Positions 25,440-33,715 of a stretch of DNA of 64,000 nt are shown piece by piece (the first letter of the stretch is position 1; each line of letters begins with the position of its first letter). The DNA lies in assembly GCF_030814835.1 (NCBI RefSeq), contig NZ_JAUSVS010000006.1, forward strand, positions 212,572-276,571, in the 5' to 3' direction. Origin of the DNA: Caulobacter ginsengisoli (GTDB lineage Bacteria; Pseudomonadota; Alphaproteobacteria; Caulobacterales; Caulobacteraceae). The translations under genes and the position numbers were made by a program. A model generated the notes under the pieces. That model made no database searches, had not been told where the DNA came from, and worked only from the letters and a program-made list of their open reading frames with translations.

Positions 25440-25979
25440 CTAGCTCCCCAGCTGCCGGGGAAGCTCCAGCCGTCCGGTGTCATAGCCCAGCGCCTTGATG
25501 CGGGCGAGGGCCTGGGCCTTGGCGGCGGCGCTCATCACCGGCCGGCGCGACAGCAGCCAGACATAGTTGCCGCCGGGCGTGGCCATGATCGCCCACTGGC
25601 CGTCGCCCGAGCAGTCCAGCACCCAGTATTCCTGCTTGGCCAGGCCGAAGAAGGTGACGGTGAACTTGGCGTTCTGGGCGCCGGGGACGAGGGCGGCGGT
25701 GGATTTGAACACCTTGGCCTCGCCGGTGGGGGCGCCGCGGTGGCAGGTCTGGACGATCTGATAGCGGCCGCCGGCGTTGGCGGTGAACTCGCTGGTCGGG
25801 GCCTGGCAGTCGCGCTGGTTGGAATTGGGCGTGCGGGCGATCTCATACCAGCGGCCGCTGTAGAAGCTGGCGGCGATGGGCTTGACCGGCTGCGGGGCCG
25901 ACTTGGCCCAAGCAACAGAGGGGCCGACGGCGGGCGCGAACAGCAGGGCGGTCGCCAGCAGGGCGGAAACGATCTTCAT
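25440..25979 (-). CDS. Exported lipocalin-family protein (Blc-like)
   Basis: A 179-residue protein with a signal peptide (MKIVSALLATALLFAPAVGPSVAWA). The lipocalin signature is SGRWYEIARTPN (GxW motif), followed by beta-strand blocks KFTVTFFGLAKQEYWVLDC and YVWLLSRRPVMS. Cysteine pairs are likely in the mature part. There is no lipobox cysteine, so it should be periplasmic rather than a lipoprotein like E. coli Blc. It probably binds a small hydrophobic ligand. Confidence 0.85.
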   Translation of the reverse strand: MKIVSALLATALLFAPAVGPSVAWAKSAPQPVKPIAASFYSGRWYEIARTPNSNQRDCQAPTSEFTANAGGRYQIVQTCHRGAPTGEAKVFKSTAALVPGAQNAKFTVTFFGLAKQEYWVLDCSGDGQWAIMATPGGNYVWLLSRRPVMSAAAKAQALARIKALGYDTGRLELPRQLGS

Positions 25980-26011
25980 GCGGGGGATTTTTACCGATTA
26001 CGCGCCCAACG

Positions 26012-26041
26012 AAAAGCGCCCCGCAGTGATGCGGGGCGCTT
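26012..26041 (-). terminator. Rho-independent terminator of the diiron protein gene
   Basis: A hairpin with an 11-bp perfect stem (AAGCGCCCCGC-AGTGAT-GCGGGGCGCTT). On the minus strand it is followed by TTTTCGTT, and it lies 27 bp after the stop of the ferritin-like gene. The opposite strand lacks a good T run. Confidence 0.75.
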
Positions 26042-26067
26042 GCGGCCTCAGTGAGGCGTAGGCTGAG

Positions 26068-27195
26068 CTATTCGGCGGCGATGCTCACCGGCTTGTTGGC
26101 GCCGTCGCGGAAGTTGATGGTCTGCAGGTAGCGGATGCCCTCTTCGGCGATGTCGTCGCCGACCATCCGGTCGCCTTCGCCGCGCAGCTCTTCCAGGTCG
26201 ACATACATGCCGTAGAAGGCCTTGGTGCGGTCGGTGATGATGCCGGCGTTGAGCAGGGTCTTGACCAGCACGCGGAAGATGTTGGTCTGCTCCTTCATGT
26301 TCTCGCGGCGCTGGTCGTCGGTCATGATCTGAGCGAACTCGGCGATGACCTTGTCCGGGTCCAGGCCGAAGGACTCATAGAGGTCCTTCTGCTGGGCCGG
26401 GCCGACCAGGTTGAACAGCACCGCCTGGAAGCAGTGGGCGGCCCAGTCCTCGATGACATTGTGCTCTTCGGCCGAGAGCTTGGGCACGGTGCGGTCGGCC
26501 CAGATCTTCCCGAACTTGTGGTGGAAGGCCTCGTCGGTCATCACCAGCTGCAGCAGCTTCTTGCCGAGCGGATCGTTGATCGAGTTGAACAGCGAGGCGA
26601 AGGCGCCCATGGCCAGGCCCTCGACCAGCATCTGCATGCCGATGATCTTCTTGTAGACCTCCGGGGCGTGGATGATCTCGACCAGCAGGTTCTTCAGCGT
26701 GGGCCCACACTCGACGGGCCGGCCCCAGCGCGCCTTGATGTATTTGGCGAAGGCGGTGACGTGGCGGGCTTCTTCGCGGGTCTGGTTGGCGGCGTATTCC
26801 TGCGCGCCCTGGTCCTTCAGCACGTGGCAGAGGCTGGCCGACAGGTTCAGCGCGCCCTGCTCGCCGTGCAGGATCGAGGAGAAGATCCGCAGGGTGGACT
26901 CGTTGATGAAGCGGATGCGCTCCTTGGGGTCCGACAGGTGGTTGGAGACGTAGTCGGTCTGCAGGGCGACCACGAAGTCCTCGGGAACCAGCGGCTGGTT
27001 CTCCATGTCGAAGGGCTCGTCGAAGTCGATGTAGTTCTTGTCGAGCGGATCCCAGAAGTGGTCGTGGGTGGCGCTGATGATCTTGTCGAACGCCGTCGAG
27101 CGGGCGTTGTAGCGGTCCAGCTCCAGCATGGACTCGAAATCGTCCGGCGCCACGGCGTCGTACATGGCGTCCTTGGTGATGTTCTTGTCAGTCAC
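26068..27195 (-). CDS. Ferritin-like diiron protein (RNR-R2/fatty-acid desaturase-like fold)
   Basis: A 375-residue soluble protein with the full six-ligand pattern of a carboxylate-bridged diiron site on a four-helix bundle: E112 (LHGEQGAL), E142-x2-H145 (REEARH), E192 (LVEGLA) and E222-x2-H225 (DEAFHH). This is the layout of ribonucleotide reductase R2, acyl-ACP desaturase and AurF-type oxygenases. The reaction is unknown; there is no adjacent reductase or ferredoxin. A strong terminator follows and a 17-bp palindrome precedes it, so it is a single regulated gene. Confidence 0.75.
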   Translation of the reverse strand: MTDKNITKDAMYDAVAPDDFESMLELDRYNARSTAFDKIISATHDHFWDPLDKNYIDFDEPFDMENQPLVPEDFVVALQTDYVSNHLSDPKERIRFINESTLRIFSSILHGEQGALNLSASLCHVLKDQGAQEYAANQTREEARHVTAFAKYIKARWGRPVECGPTLKNLLVEIIHAPEVYKKIIGMQMLVEGLAMGAFASLFNSINDPLGKKLLQLVMTDEAFHHKFGKIWADRTVPKLSAEEHNVIEDWAAHCFQAVLFNLVGPAQQKDLYESFGLDPDKVIAEFAQIMTDDQRRENMKEQTNIFRVLVKTLLNAGIITDRTKAFYGMYVDLEELRGEGDRMVGDDIAEEGIRYLQTINFRDGANKPVSIAAE

Positions 27196-27247
27196 GCTGC
27201 GCTCCTCCGGCCTGGGTTTGCCGGGCCCCGGGCGGGCCTCTGGGCAA

Positions 27248-27264
27248 TGTGAACACTGTCCACA
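27248..27264. promoter_or_regulatory. 17-bp palindrome, candidate repressor operator of the diiron gene
   Basis: TGTGAACACTGTCCACA is an imperfect palindrome (TGTGxACA-C-TGTxCACA, one mismatched pair). It lies 53 bp before the diiron gene start, next to ATATATG and TTGACC-like promoter elements on the minus strand. The spacing and symmetry fit a TetR-type operator. Confidence 0.5.
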
Positions 27265-27315
27265 TATATGGGTTAAGGGTCAATGAAAAAGGTGACGAGG
27301 GCGTCATTTTGACTT

Positions 27316-27495
27316 TCCTCACCCGGAGGGGGAGGGGGACCATGCGGAGCATGGTGGAAGGGGGTTTGAGCTACATCCAGGCGTCAGGATAGGGCGCGGC
27401 GGATCGGCTGAGATACGCTGGATCGAGGTGGATGTAGGGGTTGACCCCCTCCACCACCGCTTCGCGGCGGTCCCCCTCCCCCTCCGGGGGAGGAT
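27316..27495 (+). repeat. 182-bp clover-type intergenic element (family 2), copy C, forward
   Basis: The core CTACATCCAGGCGTCAGGAT is identical to copy A. The left hairpin is ACCATGC-GGA-GCATGGT; the right hairpin is ACCACCGC-TTC-GCGGCGGT, with both sides changed relative to copy A. It ends 4 bp from the ptsN stop codon. Confidence 0.9.
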
Positions 27496-27499
27496 CAGC

Positions 27500-27964
27500 C
27501 TACGCCGCGGTCGACCGCGCTTCCCGCACCAGCAGCGCATGGATGGCGTCCGCCGTCCGCGCCTGGCGCAGCTGCTGGCGCAGTTCCGGCTGGCGCAGGC
27601 GGCGGGAGACGCTGGCCAGGGCGCGCAGGTGTTCGGAGCCGCCGGTTTCGGGGGCCAGCAGGGCCAGCAGCAGGTCGACCGGCTGGTCGTCCACCGCCTC
27701 GAAGGCCGTGGGGGTGTCGAGCTTGACGAAGACGGCCTTCATGCCGCTCAGGCCCGGGATGCGGGCGTGCGGCACGGCGACGCCGTGGCCCAGGCCTGTC
27801 GAGCCCGCGGACTCCCGCTCGAGAAGCGCGTCCAGCACCACGGCCGCCTCCAGGCCGTAGCTGCGGGCGGCGACGTCGGCGATGACGCCCAGGATCTGTC
27901 GCTTGGAGCCGCCGCTGACATGCGGGGCTATGGCGCGCAAATCCAACAAGTCACCGATCAGCAT
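27500..27964 (-). CDS. ptsN: Nitrogen PTS enzyme IIA, PtsN (EIIA-Ntr)
   Basis: A 154-residue EIIA domain protein. The phosphorylated histidine is H66 in GHGVAVPHARI, the usual position. It receives phosphate from EI-Ntr/NPr and regulates nitrogen, potassium or (p)ppGpp metabolism in Alphaproteobacteria. It is the last gene of the rpoN-exoD-hpf-ptsN run, a common layout around rpoN. Confidence 0.94.
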   Translation of the reverse strand: MLIGDLLDLRAIAPHVSGGSKRQILGVIADVAARSYGLEAAVVLDALLERESAGSTGLGHGVAVPHARIPGLSGMKAVFVKLDTPTAFEAVDDQPVDLLLALLAPETGGSEHLRALASVSRRLRQPELRQQLRQARTADAIHALLVREARSTAA

Positions 27965-28035
27965 ACTGGCATGCCTGCTCTATTAGAGGCCGGGGGGAGG
28001 AAGCGGTGGGGGGCGGGCCTGACGGCCCACCTGCC

Positions 28036-28650
28036 CTAATTTCCGTTCGGCTTGTTCGTTCTCGAAGGGTCGATCCAGCCGATATGGCCGTCCGGGCGAC
28101 GGTAGACCACGGACAACCCGCCGTGAGCGGCGTTCCTAAACACGATTGTCTGGGATTCGGTCAAGTCCATCTCCATAACCGCCATGGAAACAGTCATTGT
28201 TTTCAGATCCGCCTCGGATTCGGCGATGATCATGCTCTGGGGCGGCTCGTGGTCGTGGTGGTCGTCGCCCCAGCTGTCGACGCCGTCGTCGACGTCATCG
28301 GCGCCGCGCAGCACATAGAAGGCGGCGGTCTCGGCCTGGCGGGCGCTGGACTGCTCGCTGTGGCTTTTGAGCCGTCGCTTGTAGCGGCGGATGCGCGTCT
28401 CGATCTTGGCGAGGGCGGCGCTGAAGGCCCCGTGGGCGTCGCCGCCCAGGCCGTGGCTCTGCAGCCTGGCGCCCGAATCCAGGGACAGGGCGCAATCGAC
28501 CCGGAAGGAGTGACCCTCCCGCCCGACGGTCACGTCGGCGGAGCCGCCGCGATCGAAGTATTTGCCGATGCTGGTGGAAAGTTCGTCGGAAACCCGCGAA
28601 CGCAGGGCCTCCCCGACGTCGACTTGCTTGCCGGAAACATGCACTTGCAT
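28036..28650 (-). CDS. hpf: Ribosome hibernation-promoting factor, long form (HPF)
   Basis: A 204-residue long HPF: an N-terminal S30AE domain (MQVHVSGKQVDVGEALRSRV, residues 1 to about 100), an acidic/His linker (GDDHHDHEPPQ) and the C-terminal dimerisation domain (ESQTIVFRNAAHGGLSVVYRRPDGHIGWID). The long form dimerises ribosomes to 100S particles in stationary phase. I start at ATG 28650, where the family starts; a longer frame is possible but unsupported. Confidence 0.93.
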   Translation of the reverse strand: MQVHVSGKQVDVGEALRSRVSDELSTSIGKYFDRGGSADVTVGREGHSFRVDCALSLDSGARLQSHGLGGDAHGAFSAALAKIETRIRRYKRRLKSHSEQSSARQAETAAFYVLRGADDVDDGVDSWGDDHHDHEPPQSMIIAESEADLKTMTVSMAVMEMDLTESQTIVFRNAAHGGLSVVYRRPDGHIGWIDPSRTNKPNGN

Positions 28651-28735
28651 GGCTAGACAACGCGCCTCCTGCGCCAAGGTGTCAAGAAAACCCGACCCAC
28701 TGGGGATCGCAGTTTCGTGAACCCCCCCAACAGTC

Positions 28736-29401
28736 CTAGAGGGGGGCCTGGACCCCACCCGAGACGATAGGCGAAAGGTGATGAAGAAGTGTCACCACCG
28801 CCCCCGCGCCCAGCATGAACAGCACCGCTGAGAGCAGGGTCAGGCCGATGGCGACGATCAGCAGCACGCCGTCGCGCTGCATCAGGGCTAGGCCATAGAT
28901 CCCCACCGCGATGGCCGGGGCCATGTGGGCAAAGGGGATCGGGATCATCGAGACGATGGCCAGGATGGCGCAGACCAGGCCGATCAGCCGCTCGGCCGGT
29001 GGGTTGAAGAGGAAGGTCAGGCGGGGCCGCGAAAAGGCTTCCAGCCAGTCGAGGGCCGGCAGGGTGCGCTTGAGGGCCTTGCCGAAGCGGGGCTGGCTGA
29101 TCCGGCGGTGGCGCACGAAGCGGGGCAGCCAGGGGGCCCGGGCGCCCAGCGCCGCCTGCGCGCCGATCAGCACCAGCGGCGCAGCCAGGATGACGCCCGA
29201 TCCCGGCGGGGCGGGGAGCAGGTTGACCAGGGAGAACAGGGCCAGCAGGGCCCCGAACGCCCGCTCGCCCATGCGGGTGGTCAGTTCATGCACGGCGACC
29301 GAGTCGGCGCCCTCGTCGCGGATGTCACGCAGGGCCCGCGAGAGCCGGCGGCCGGGAGGATGGGGGGCGGCCGGGTCGGGGGCTTCGAGGACCAGGGTCA
29401 T
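28736..29401 (-). CDS. ExoD-family inner-membrane protein
   Basis: A 221-residue membrane protein of the ExoD (exopolysaccharide synthesis) family. The N-terminal cytoplasmic part (SRALRDIRDEGADSVAVHEL) is followed by helices AFGALLALFSLVNLLPAPPG, VILAAPLVLIGAQAAL, RLIGLVCAILAIVSMIPIPF and VLLIVAIGLTLLSAVLFML. First known from Sinorhizobium nodule invasion mutants; its biochemical role is unclear. It is inserted between rpoN and hpf on the same strand. Confidence 0.83.
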   Translation of the reverse strand: MTLVLEAPDPAAPHPPGRRLSRALRDIRDEGADSVAVHELTTRMGERAFGALLALFSLVNLLPAPPGSGVILAAPLVLIGAQAALGARAPWLPRFVRHRRISQPRFGKALKRTLPALDWLEAFSRPRLTFLFNPPAERLIGLVCAILAIVSMIPIPFAHMAPAIAVGIYGLALMQRDGVLLIVAIGLTLLSAVLFMLGAGAVVTLLHHLSPIVSGGVQAPL

Positions 29402-29432
29402 AGGCGTTCAACGCACGCCGATGTGAAAAGGA

Positions 29433-30935
29433 TCACACCGAGGCGCGTAACATTCTCCGTCGCTCGACCGACGACGGAATCCGCATCGCCTCGCGGTATT
29501 TGGCGACGGTCCGGCGGGCGATATCGACCCCCGCTTCCTTGAGGATGTCGACGATATGGTCGTCGCTGTGCACCTCGGTCTCGCTGCGCTCGGCCTCGAT
29601 CAGCTGCTTGATCTTGTGGCGCACGCTCTCGGCCGAATGGGCCTCGGCGCCGGCCGAGGTCGAGGCGATGGAGGAGGTGAAGAAGAACTTCATCTCATAG
29701 ACCCCGCGCGGGGTGGCCAGGTATTTGTTCGAGGTCACCCGGCTGACGGTGGATTCGTGCATGCCGATGGCGTCGGCCACGGTCTTGAGGTTCAGCGGCC
29801 GCAGATGCTCGACGCCATAGGCCAGGAAGCCGTCCTGCTGGCGGACGATCTCGGAGGCGACTTTCAGGATGGTCTTGGCCCGCTGGTCCAGGCTCTTGAC
29901 CAGCCAGTTGGCGGTGGCCAGGCAGTCGGAGACGAAGGTTTTTTCCTGGTCGGTGCGCGCCCCGCCGGCCACCCGGGCGTGATAGCGCTGGTCGACCAGC
30001 ACCCGCGGCAGGGTGTCGGTGTTCAGCTCGACGAGCCACAGGCCGCCCAGGCCTTCACGGACGAAGACGTCGGGGACGACCGGGGCGCTGGGCTCGCCGC
30101 CGAAGGCCGCGCCCGGGCGGGGCGTCAGCGACTTCAGCTCGGCGATCATGTCGCGCAGGTCCTCGTCATCGACCCCGCAGGCGCGGCGCAAAGCATTCAT
30201 GTCGCGGCGGGCCAGCAGTTCGAGATTGTCCAGCAGGGCGGCCATGGCGGGATCGAGCCGGTCGCGCTCCTTGAGCTGCAGGGCGAGGCATTCGCGCACG
30301 TCGCGGGCCAGGACGCCGGTCGGCTCGAAGCCGTGCAGGACGGTGAGCACGCCCTCGACGAAGCCGAGTTCGCAGCCCAGCCGCTCGGCGATCTCCCAGA
30401 GGTCGGCGCGCATGTAGCCGCCCTCGTCGGCGGCGTCGATCAGCTGGGCGGCCACGGCCCGCTCGGCGTCGTTGAGGCCGGCCACGGCCAGCTGGTCGTG
30501 CAGATGTTCGGACAGGGTCTTGGCGCGGGTGAGTCGGCCTTCCAGGTCGTCCTCGCCGCCCTCGAAGCTGCCGCCCTTGCCGGCCTTGGACCAGTCGACC
30601 GCCCCGCCGGCCTGCTGGGCGCCCAAATCGCCATCGCCGGTGGCCCGTTCGCCGGGCGAGGCGTCGCCCTCGCCGCCGTCGAACTCGGCCGCCGCCACGC
30701 TGTCGGGGGCGTTGTCGACGCTCCAGTCATCGGTGGACTCGGCCTTGACGGCCTCGGCCTCCGGCTCGGCGTCGCGTTCGTCTTTCTGGAGCAGCGGATT
30801 GCGCTCGATCTCGGCCTCGACATAGGCCTCGAGCTCGATGTTCGACAGCTGCAGCAGCTTGATCGCCTGCTGCAGCTGCGGCGTGATGACCAGGCTCTGG
30901 CCTTGCCGAAGCTCAAGTCTGGGTCCCAACGCCAA
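29433..30935 (-). CDS. rpoN: RNA polymerase sigma-54 factor RpoN
   Basis: A 500-residue sigma-54. Region I is the Q-rich LELRQGQSLVITPQLQQAI, region II is acidic, the core-binding domain spans about 140-330, and the C terminus has the RpoN box ARRTVAKYREAM that reads the -24 element. I prefer the TTG at 30935, because it gives the family's usual ALGPRLELRQGQ start and has GGAGAGGG 9 bp upstream. An in-frame ATG at 30980 would add 15 residues and lacks a good ribosome site. Confidence 0.94.
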   Translation of the reverse strand: MALGPRLELRQGQSLVITPQLQQAIKLLQLSNIELEAYVEAEIERNPLLQKDERDAEPEAEAVKAESTDDWSVDNAPDSVAAAEFDGGEGDASPGERATGDGDLGAQQAGGAVDWSKAGKGGSFEGGEDDLEGRLTRAKTLSEHLHDQLAVAGLNDAERAVAAQLIDAADEGGYMRADLWEIAERLGCELGFVEGVLTVLHGFEPTGVLARDVRECLALQLKERDRLDPAMAALLDNLELLARRDMNALRRACGVDDEDLRDMIAELKSLTPRPGAAFGGEPSAPVVPDVFVREGLGGLWLVELNTDTLPRVLVDQRYHARVAGGARTDQEKTFVSDCLATANWLVKSLDQRAKTILKVASEIVRQQDGFLAYGVEHLRPLNLKTVADAIGMHESTVSRVTSNKYLATPRGVYEMKFFFTSSIASTSAGAEAHSAESVRHKIKQLIEAERSETEVHSDDHIVDILKEAGVDIARRTVAKYREAMRIPSSVERRRMLRASV

Positions 30936-31076
30936 GGTCCACGCCCTCTCCGAATGCTCGAAGGGCCATCTGACGCGCATTGGGTTAACGGAGGGCTGAC
31001 AGGCCCTGCAAGATCGGGGCCGGTCTTGCCGGCTGATGGCGGACGACGCTAGTTTCTGTCAGTAGGGGTGTCTCCA

Positions 31077-31577
31077 ATGAAGCCGCCAGAACCGACCCCA
31101 GGTCTGCCCGAGAGGGTGGACGGCTCGGCTTCCAATGGTCCGCATAAGGTCCGTTGGCAGCGAAGCATCCCCTCAAGGCTGTGGCTCGACATCCCTGTCG
31201 TCCTGCTCCTCGGCGCTGCATACGCCTACCAATATTTGAGCGTCGGGGATGTGCGCAGAGGCGCCATCGCCGGCGTCATCGGAGCCCTACTTGGCGTGGT
31301 TTTGGTGGTCACCGGTATGGTCCTAAATCACCTGCTGAGCAAAGGCGGTGAACGCGGGCGGGCGTTCATCCTCGAAGCCAGGAATCGTCTGGTTCGATTC
31401 CTGGCGGGCCTGGCTTTGGGTGTCCTCGCCTTCCTGGGGCTGCACTGGCTGCTGATCGGAACCGAGACGCCGTCCAGCCTGGGCGGCCAGCTGCTGTTCG
31501 CGGCGGTCCTCGTCGGCGGCGGCTTTGGGTTAGCCTTCTTCGACCTGATCGGATCGCGGCGGCGGCCCCGCCCCTGA
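31077..31577 (+). CDS. Hypothetical four-helix membrane protein
   Basis: A 166-residue protein from ATG 31077 (AGGGGTG just upstream). After a polar N-terminal tail (about 35 residues) there are four predicted helices, at about 40-58, 60-88, 105-128 and 135-155, then RRRPRP. Base composition is less GC-rich than the neighbours. It sits on the opposite strand between rpoN and lptB, genes that are usually adjacent and co-directional, so it is probably an insertion. A clover element follows its stop immediately. Confidence 0.65.
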   Translation: MKPPEPTPGLPERVDGSASNGPHKVRWQRSIPSRLWLDIPVVLLLGAAYAYQYLSVGDVRRGAIAGVIGALLGVVLVVTGMVLNHLLSKGGERGRAFILEARNRLVRFLAGLALGVLAFLGLHWLLIGTETPSSLGGQLLFAAVLVGGGFGLAFFDLIGSRRRPRP

Positions 31578-31759
31578 ATCCTCCCCCGGAGGGGGAGGGG
31601 GACCATGCGGAGCATGGTGGAGGGGGTCTGACGCTACATCCAGGCGTCAGGATTGGGCGCAGCCGATAAGCCGCGTTCCCGCGTGCAGAAGTGGTTGTAG
31701 TTTCAACCCCCTCCACCACCCCTTCGGGGCGGTCCCCCTCCCCCTCCGGGGGAGGATTT
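31578..31759 (+). repeat. 182-bp clover-type intergenic element (family 2), copy D, forward
   Basis: Very close to copy A over its whole length, including the core and CGCAGCCGATAAGCCGCG. It starts at the stop codon of the hypothetical membrane protein gene and ends 8 bp from the lptB stop, between convergent genes. Confidence 0.9.
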
Positions 31760-31767
31760 GAAGGAAG

Positions 31768-32520
31768 CTAGTACCGGTCGCCCAGATAGACCCGCCGCAC
31801 TTCCGGGTTGTCCGTAATCTCCTTCGGCGCGCCCTCGAACAGCACTTCGCCGCCGGCGATGATCGAGGCGCGGTCGATGATCTCCAGGGTCTCGCGGACA
31901 TTGTGGTCGGTGATCAGGATGCCGATGCCGCGGCCCTTGAGGTAGGCGATGACGTCGCGGATGTCCTGGATGGCCAGGGGGTCGATGCCGGCGAAGGGCT
32001 CGTCCAGCAGCATGAAGCTGGGCTCGCTGGCCAGGGCCCGGGCGATTTCCACCCGCCGCCGCTCGCCGCCCGACAGCGAGATGGCCGGGGCGGCCCGCAG
32101 ATGAGCGATGTGCAGCTCTTCCAGCAGGGCGGTGACGGTGTCGCGGGCCTTGTCGCGGTTCTTCTCGCGCAGCTCGACCACGGCCAGGACGTTCTGCTCG
32201 ACCGTCATGCCGCGGAAGATCGAGGCTTCCTGCGGCAGATAGCCGACCCCCATCCGGGCCCGCTGGAACATCGGCAGGGCGGTGATGTCGGCGCCGTCCA
32301 GGCTGATCCTGCCGTAGTCGGCCGGGATCAGGCCGGTGATCATGTAGAAGCAGGTGGTCTTGCCCGCCCCGTTGGGGCCCAGCAGGCCGGCCACCTCGCC
32401 GCGCTTGAGGCGCAGGGAGACATTCTTGACGACATGGCGGTCGCCAAAGGCCTTGCCGATCCGCTCGACCACAAGGCCTTCGTCAGCCAGAACCGGTTTG
32501 TCGGTTACCGCCGCGTCCAT
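31768..32520 (-). CDS. lptB: LPS export ABC transporter ATP-binding protein LptB
   Basis: A 250-residue ABC ATPase. Walker A is GPNGAGKTT, the signature ISLSGGERRRVEIARAL, Walker B FMLLDEPFAGIDPLA, and the switch His is in LITDHNV. The VAGLLGPNGAGKTTCFYMITG start and FAGIDPLAI are LptB hallmarks. It powers extraction of LPS by LptFG. It is preceded by lptA with a 3-bp gap. Confidence 0.96.
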   Translation of the reverse strand: MDAAVTDKPVLADEGLVVERIGKAFGDRHVVKNVSLRLKRGEVAGLLGPNGAGKTTCFYMITGLIPADYGRISLDGADITALPMFQRARMGVGYLPQEASIFRGMTVEQNVLAVVELREKNRDKARDTVTALLEELHIAHLRAAPAISLSGGERRRVEIARALASEPSFMLLDEPFAGIDPLAIQDIRDVIAYLKGRGIGILITDHNVRETLEIIDRASIIAGGEVLFEGAPKEITDNPEVRRVYLGDRY

Positions 32521-32523
32521 CGG

Positions 32524-33057
32524 TCAGGGCTTCTTGGCGGCGGGCTTGTCGGACGGATAGAAGACGCCGCGCACCCGGCCGCCATTGGCGCGGCCCGCCG
32601 ACTGCAGCTGGGTCTCGCCGGTCTTGGTGTTGATCACCGCCTTGTCGGCGCGGACCACGTTCTTGCCCTGCACGATGATGACCCCGCCCGTCAGGGTGAT
32701 GATCTCGCTGCCGGCGTCATAGACGGCGTGGTCGGCCTTCACGTTGCGGTCGGCGGTGACGTAATAGACGTTGCCGTCGGCGACCAGCCGGTCGGCCTGG
32801 GCGCAGTCGCCCTTGACGCCATAGACCTTCATGGAGTCGGAGCGCAGGCGGGTGCGGCCCTGCAGGGCTTCGACATTGCCCTTCCATTCCGAGATGCAGG
32901 TGGCGTTGTCGACCACCGAGGAGTCGGCGGACAGGTCGATGGGCGAGCGGGTGTCGAGCTGGGCCAGGGCAAGGGTCGGGGCGAGCAGGCCCGCCGCCAG
33001 AATAGCCAGGCTCAGTCGGTTGCGCGCGCCGGTCATGCTGAGTCTCTTGGTGGTCAT
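32524..33057 (-). CDS. lptA: LPS transport periplasmic protein LptA (OstA-like)
   Basis: A 177-residue protein with an N-terminal signal (LSLAILAAGLLAPTLALA) and an OstA domain rich in beta strands (SPIDLSADSSVVDNATCISEWKGNVEALQGRTRLRSD). It forms the periplasmic beta-jellyroll bridge that carries LPS. It is placed between lptC and lptB, as usual. A single pair of cysteines, in NATCISEW and KGDCAQ, may form a disulfide. Confidence 0.92.
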   Translation of the reverse strand: MTTKRLSMTGARNRLSLAILAAGLLAPTLALAQLDTRSPIDLSADSSVVDNATCISEWKGNVEALQGRTRLRSDSMKVYGVKGDCAQADRLVADGNVYYVTADRNVKADHAVYDAGSEIITLTGGVIIVQGKNVVRADKAVINTKTGETQLQSAGRANGGRVRGVFYPSDKPAAKKP

Positions 33058-33067
33058 CGGGTTCCTA

Positions 33068-33694
33068 CTACTTCGTATTCATCCGGGCGCGAACCCTGCC
33101 TTTGAATTCGAGCTTCTTGCTCTTTTGGTCGACATTGTATGACTGGGCGCTGAACTGGCCCATGGGCCCGTCGCCGGTGATGCCCGACTGGCCGACCACC
33201 TTGCCGGTCCGCGTATCGACCACCGCCCGCTCGCTGTTCACCCGCCGGCCGCTGCCGTCGTCGATCCGCACATCGCCGATCAGGGTCAGGATGCGCTTGA
33301 CCTCGTCATATTCGCCGCGCCTGGCGGCCAGCCGGGCCGGGGTCGGGGTCTCGCCGCCGATGGTCAGGTTGGGCTCGCTGAGGATGACCAGGTTGAGGTT
33401 CTTCTCGTCGCGCATGGCGTCGCGGGCGCCGATCTGGAAGCTGCGGCCGTCCTTGACCCGGCCCATGAAGCGGGCGTTGACCAGCCGGATGGCGGTGGAG
33501 GCGGCCTTGAGGTCGGGTTTGGCGCTCTTGACCCCGCTCAGCACCACCATGGCCACCAGGAAGGCGGCGATCAGCCCCATGGCCAGCGGCAGGGCCCAGC
33601 GCAGGGCCTTGATCAGGGCCGAACGCCGGCGCCACCGGCCCATGGCGGGGCCGATGCGGCGGGGCTCGAAACCATGGGCGGCGGCGTGGGTCAT
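33068..33694 (-). CDS. lptC: LPS export protein LptC
   Basis: A 208-residue bitopic protein. One membrane helix near residues 33-53 (LPLAMGLIAAFLVAMVVL) follows a basic cytoplasmic tail, and an OstA-like periplasmic domain follows. It links LptBFG to LptA. It starts 21 bp after the rnd stop and precedes lptA by 10 bp, so rnd-lptC-lptA-lptB is likely one operon. Confidence 0.9.
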   Translation of the reverse strand: MTHAAAHGFEPRRIGPAMGRWRRRSALIKALRWALPLAMGLIAAFLVAMVVLSGVKSAKPDLKAASTAIRLVNARFMGRVKDGRSFQIGARDAMRDEKNLNLVILSEPNLTIGGETPTPARLAARRGEYDEVKRILTLIGDVRIDDGSGRRVNSERAVVDTRTGKVVGQSGITGDGPMGQFSAQSYNVDQKSKKLEFKGRVRARMNTK

Positions 33695-33715
33695 GTGGGG
33701 GCTATATAGGTCGGC

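Noticed and set aside
27248..27264. PpsR/CrtJ-type site (TGT-N12-ACA) before the diiron gene
   Set aside because: The spacing is 11, not 12, and no photosynthesis gene is present; the symmetry fits a TetR-type site better.
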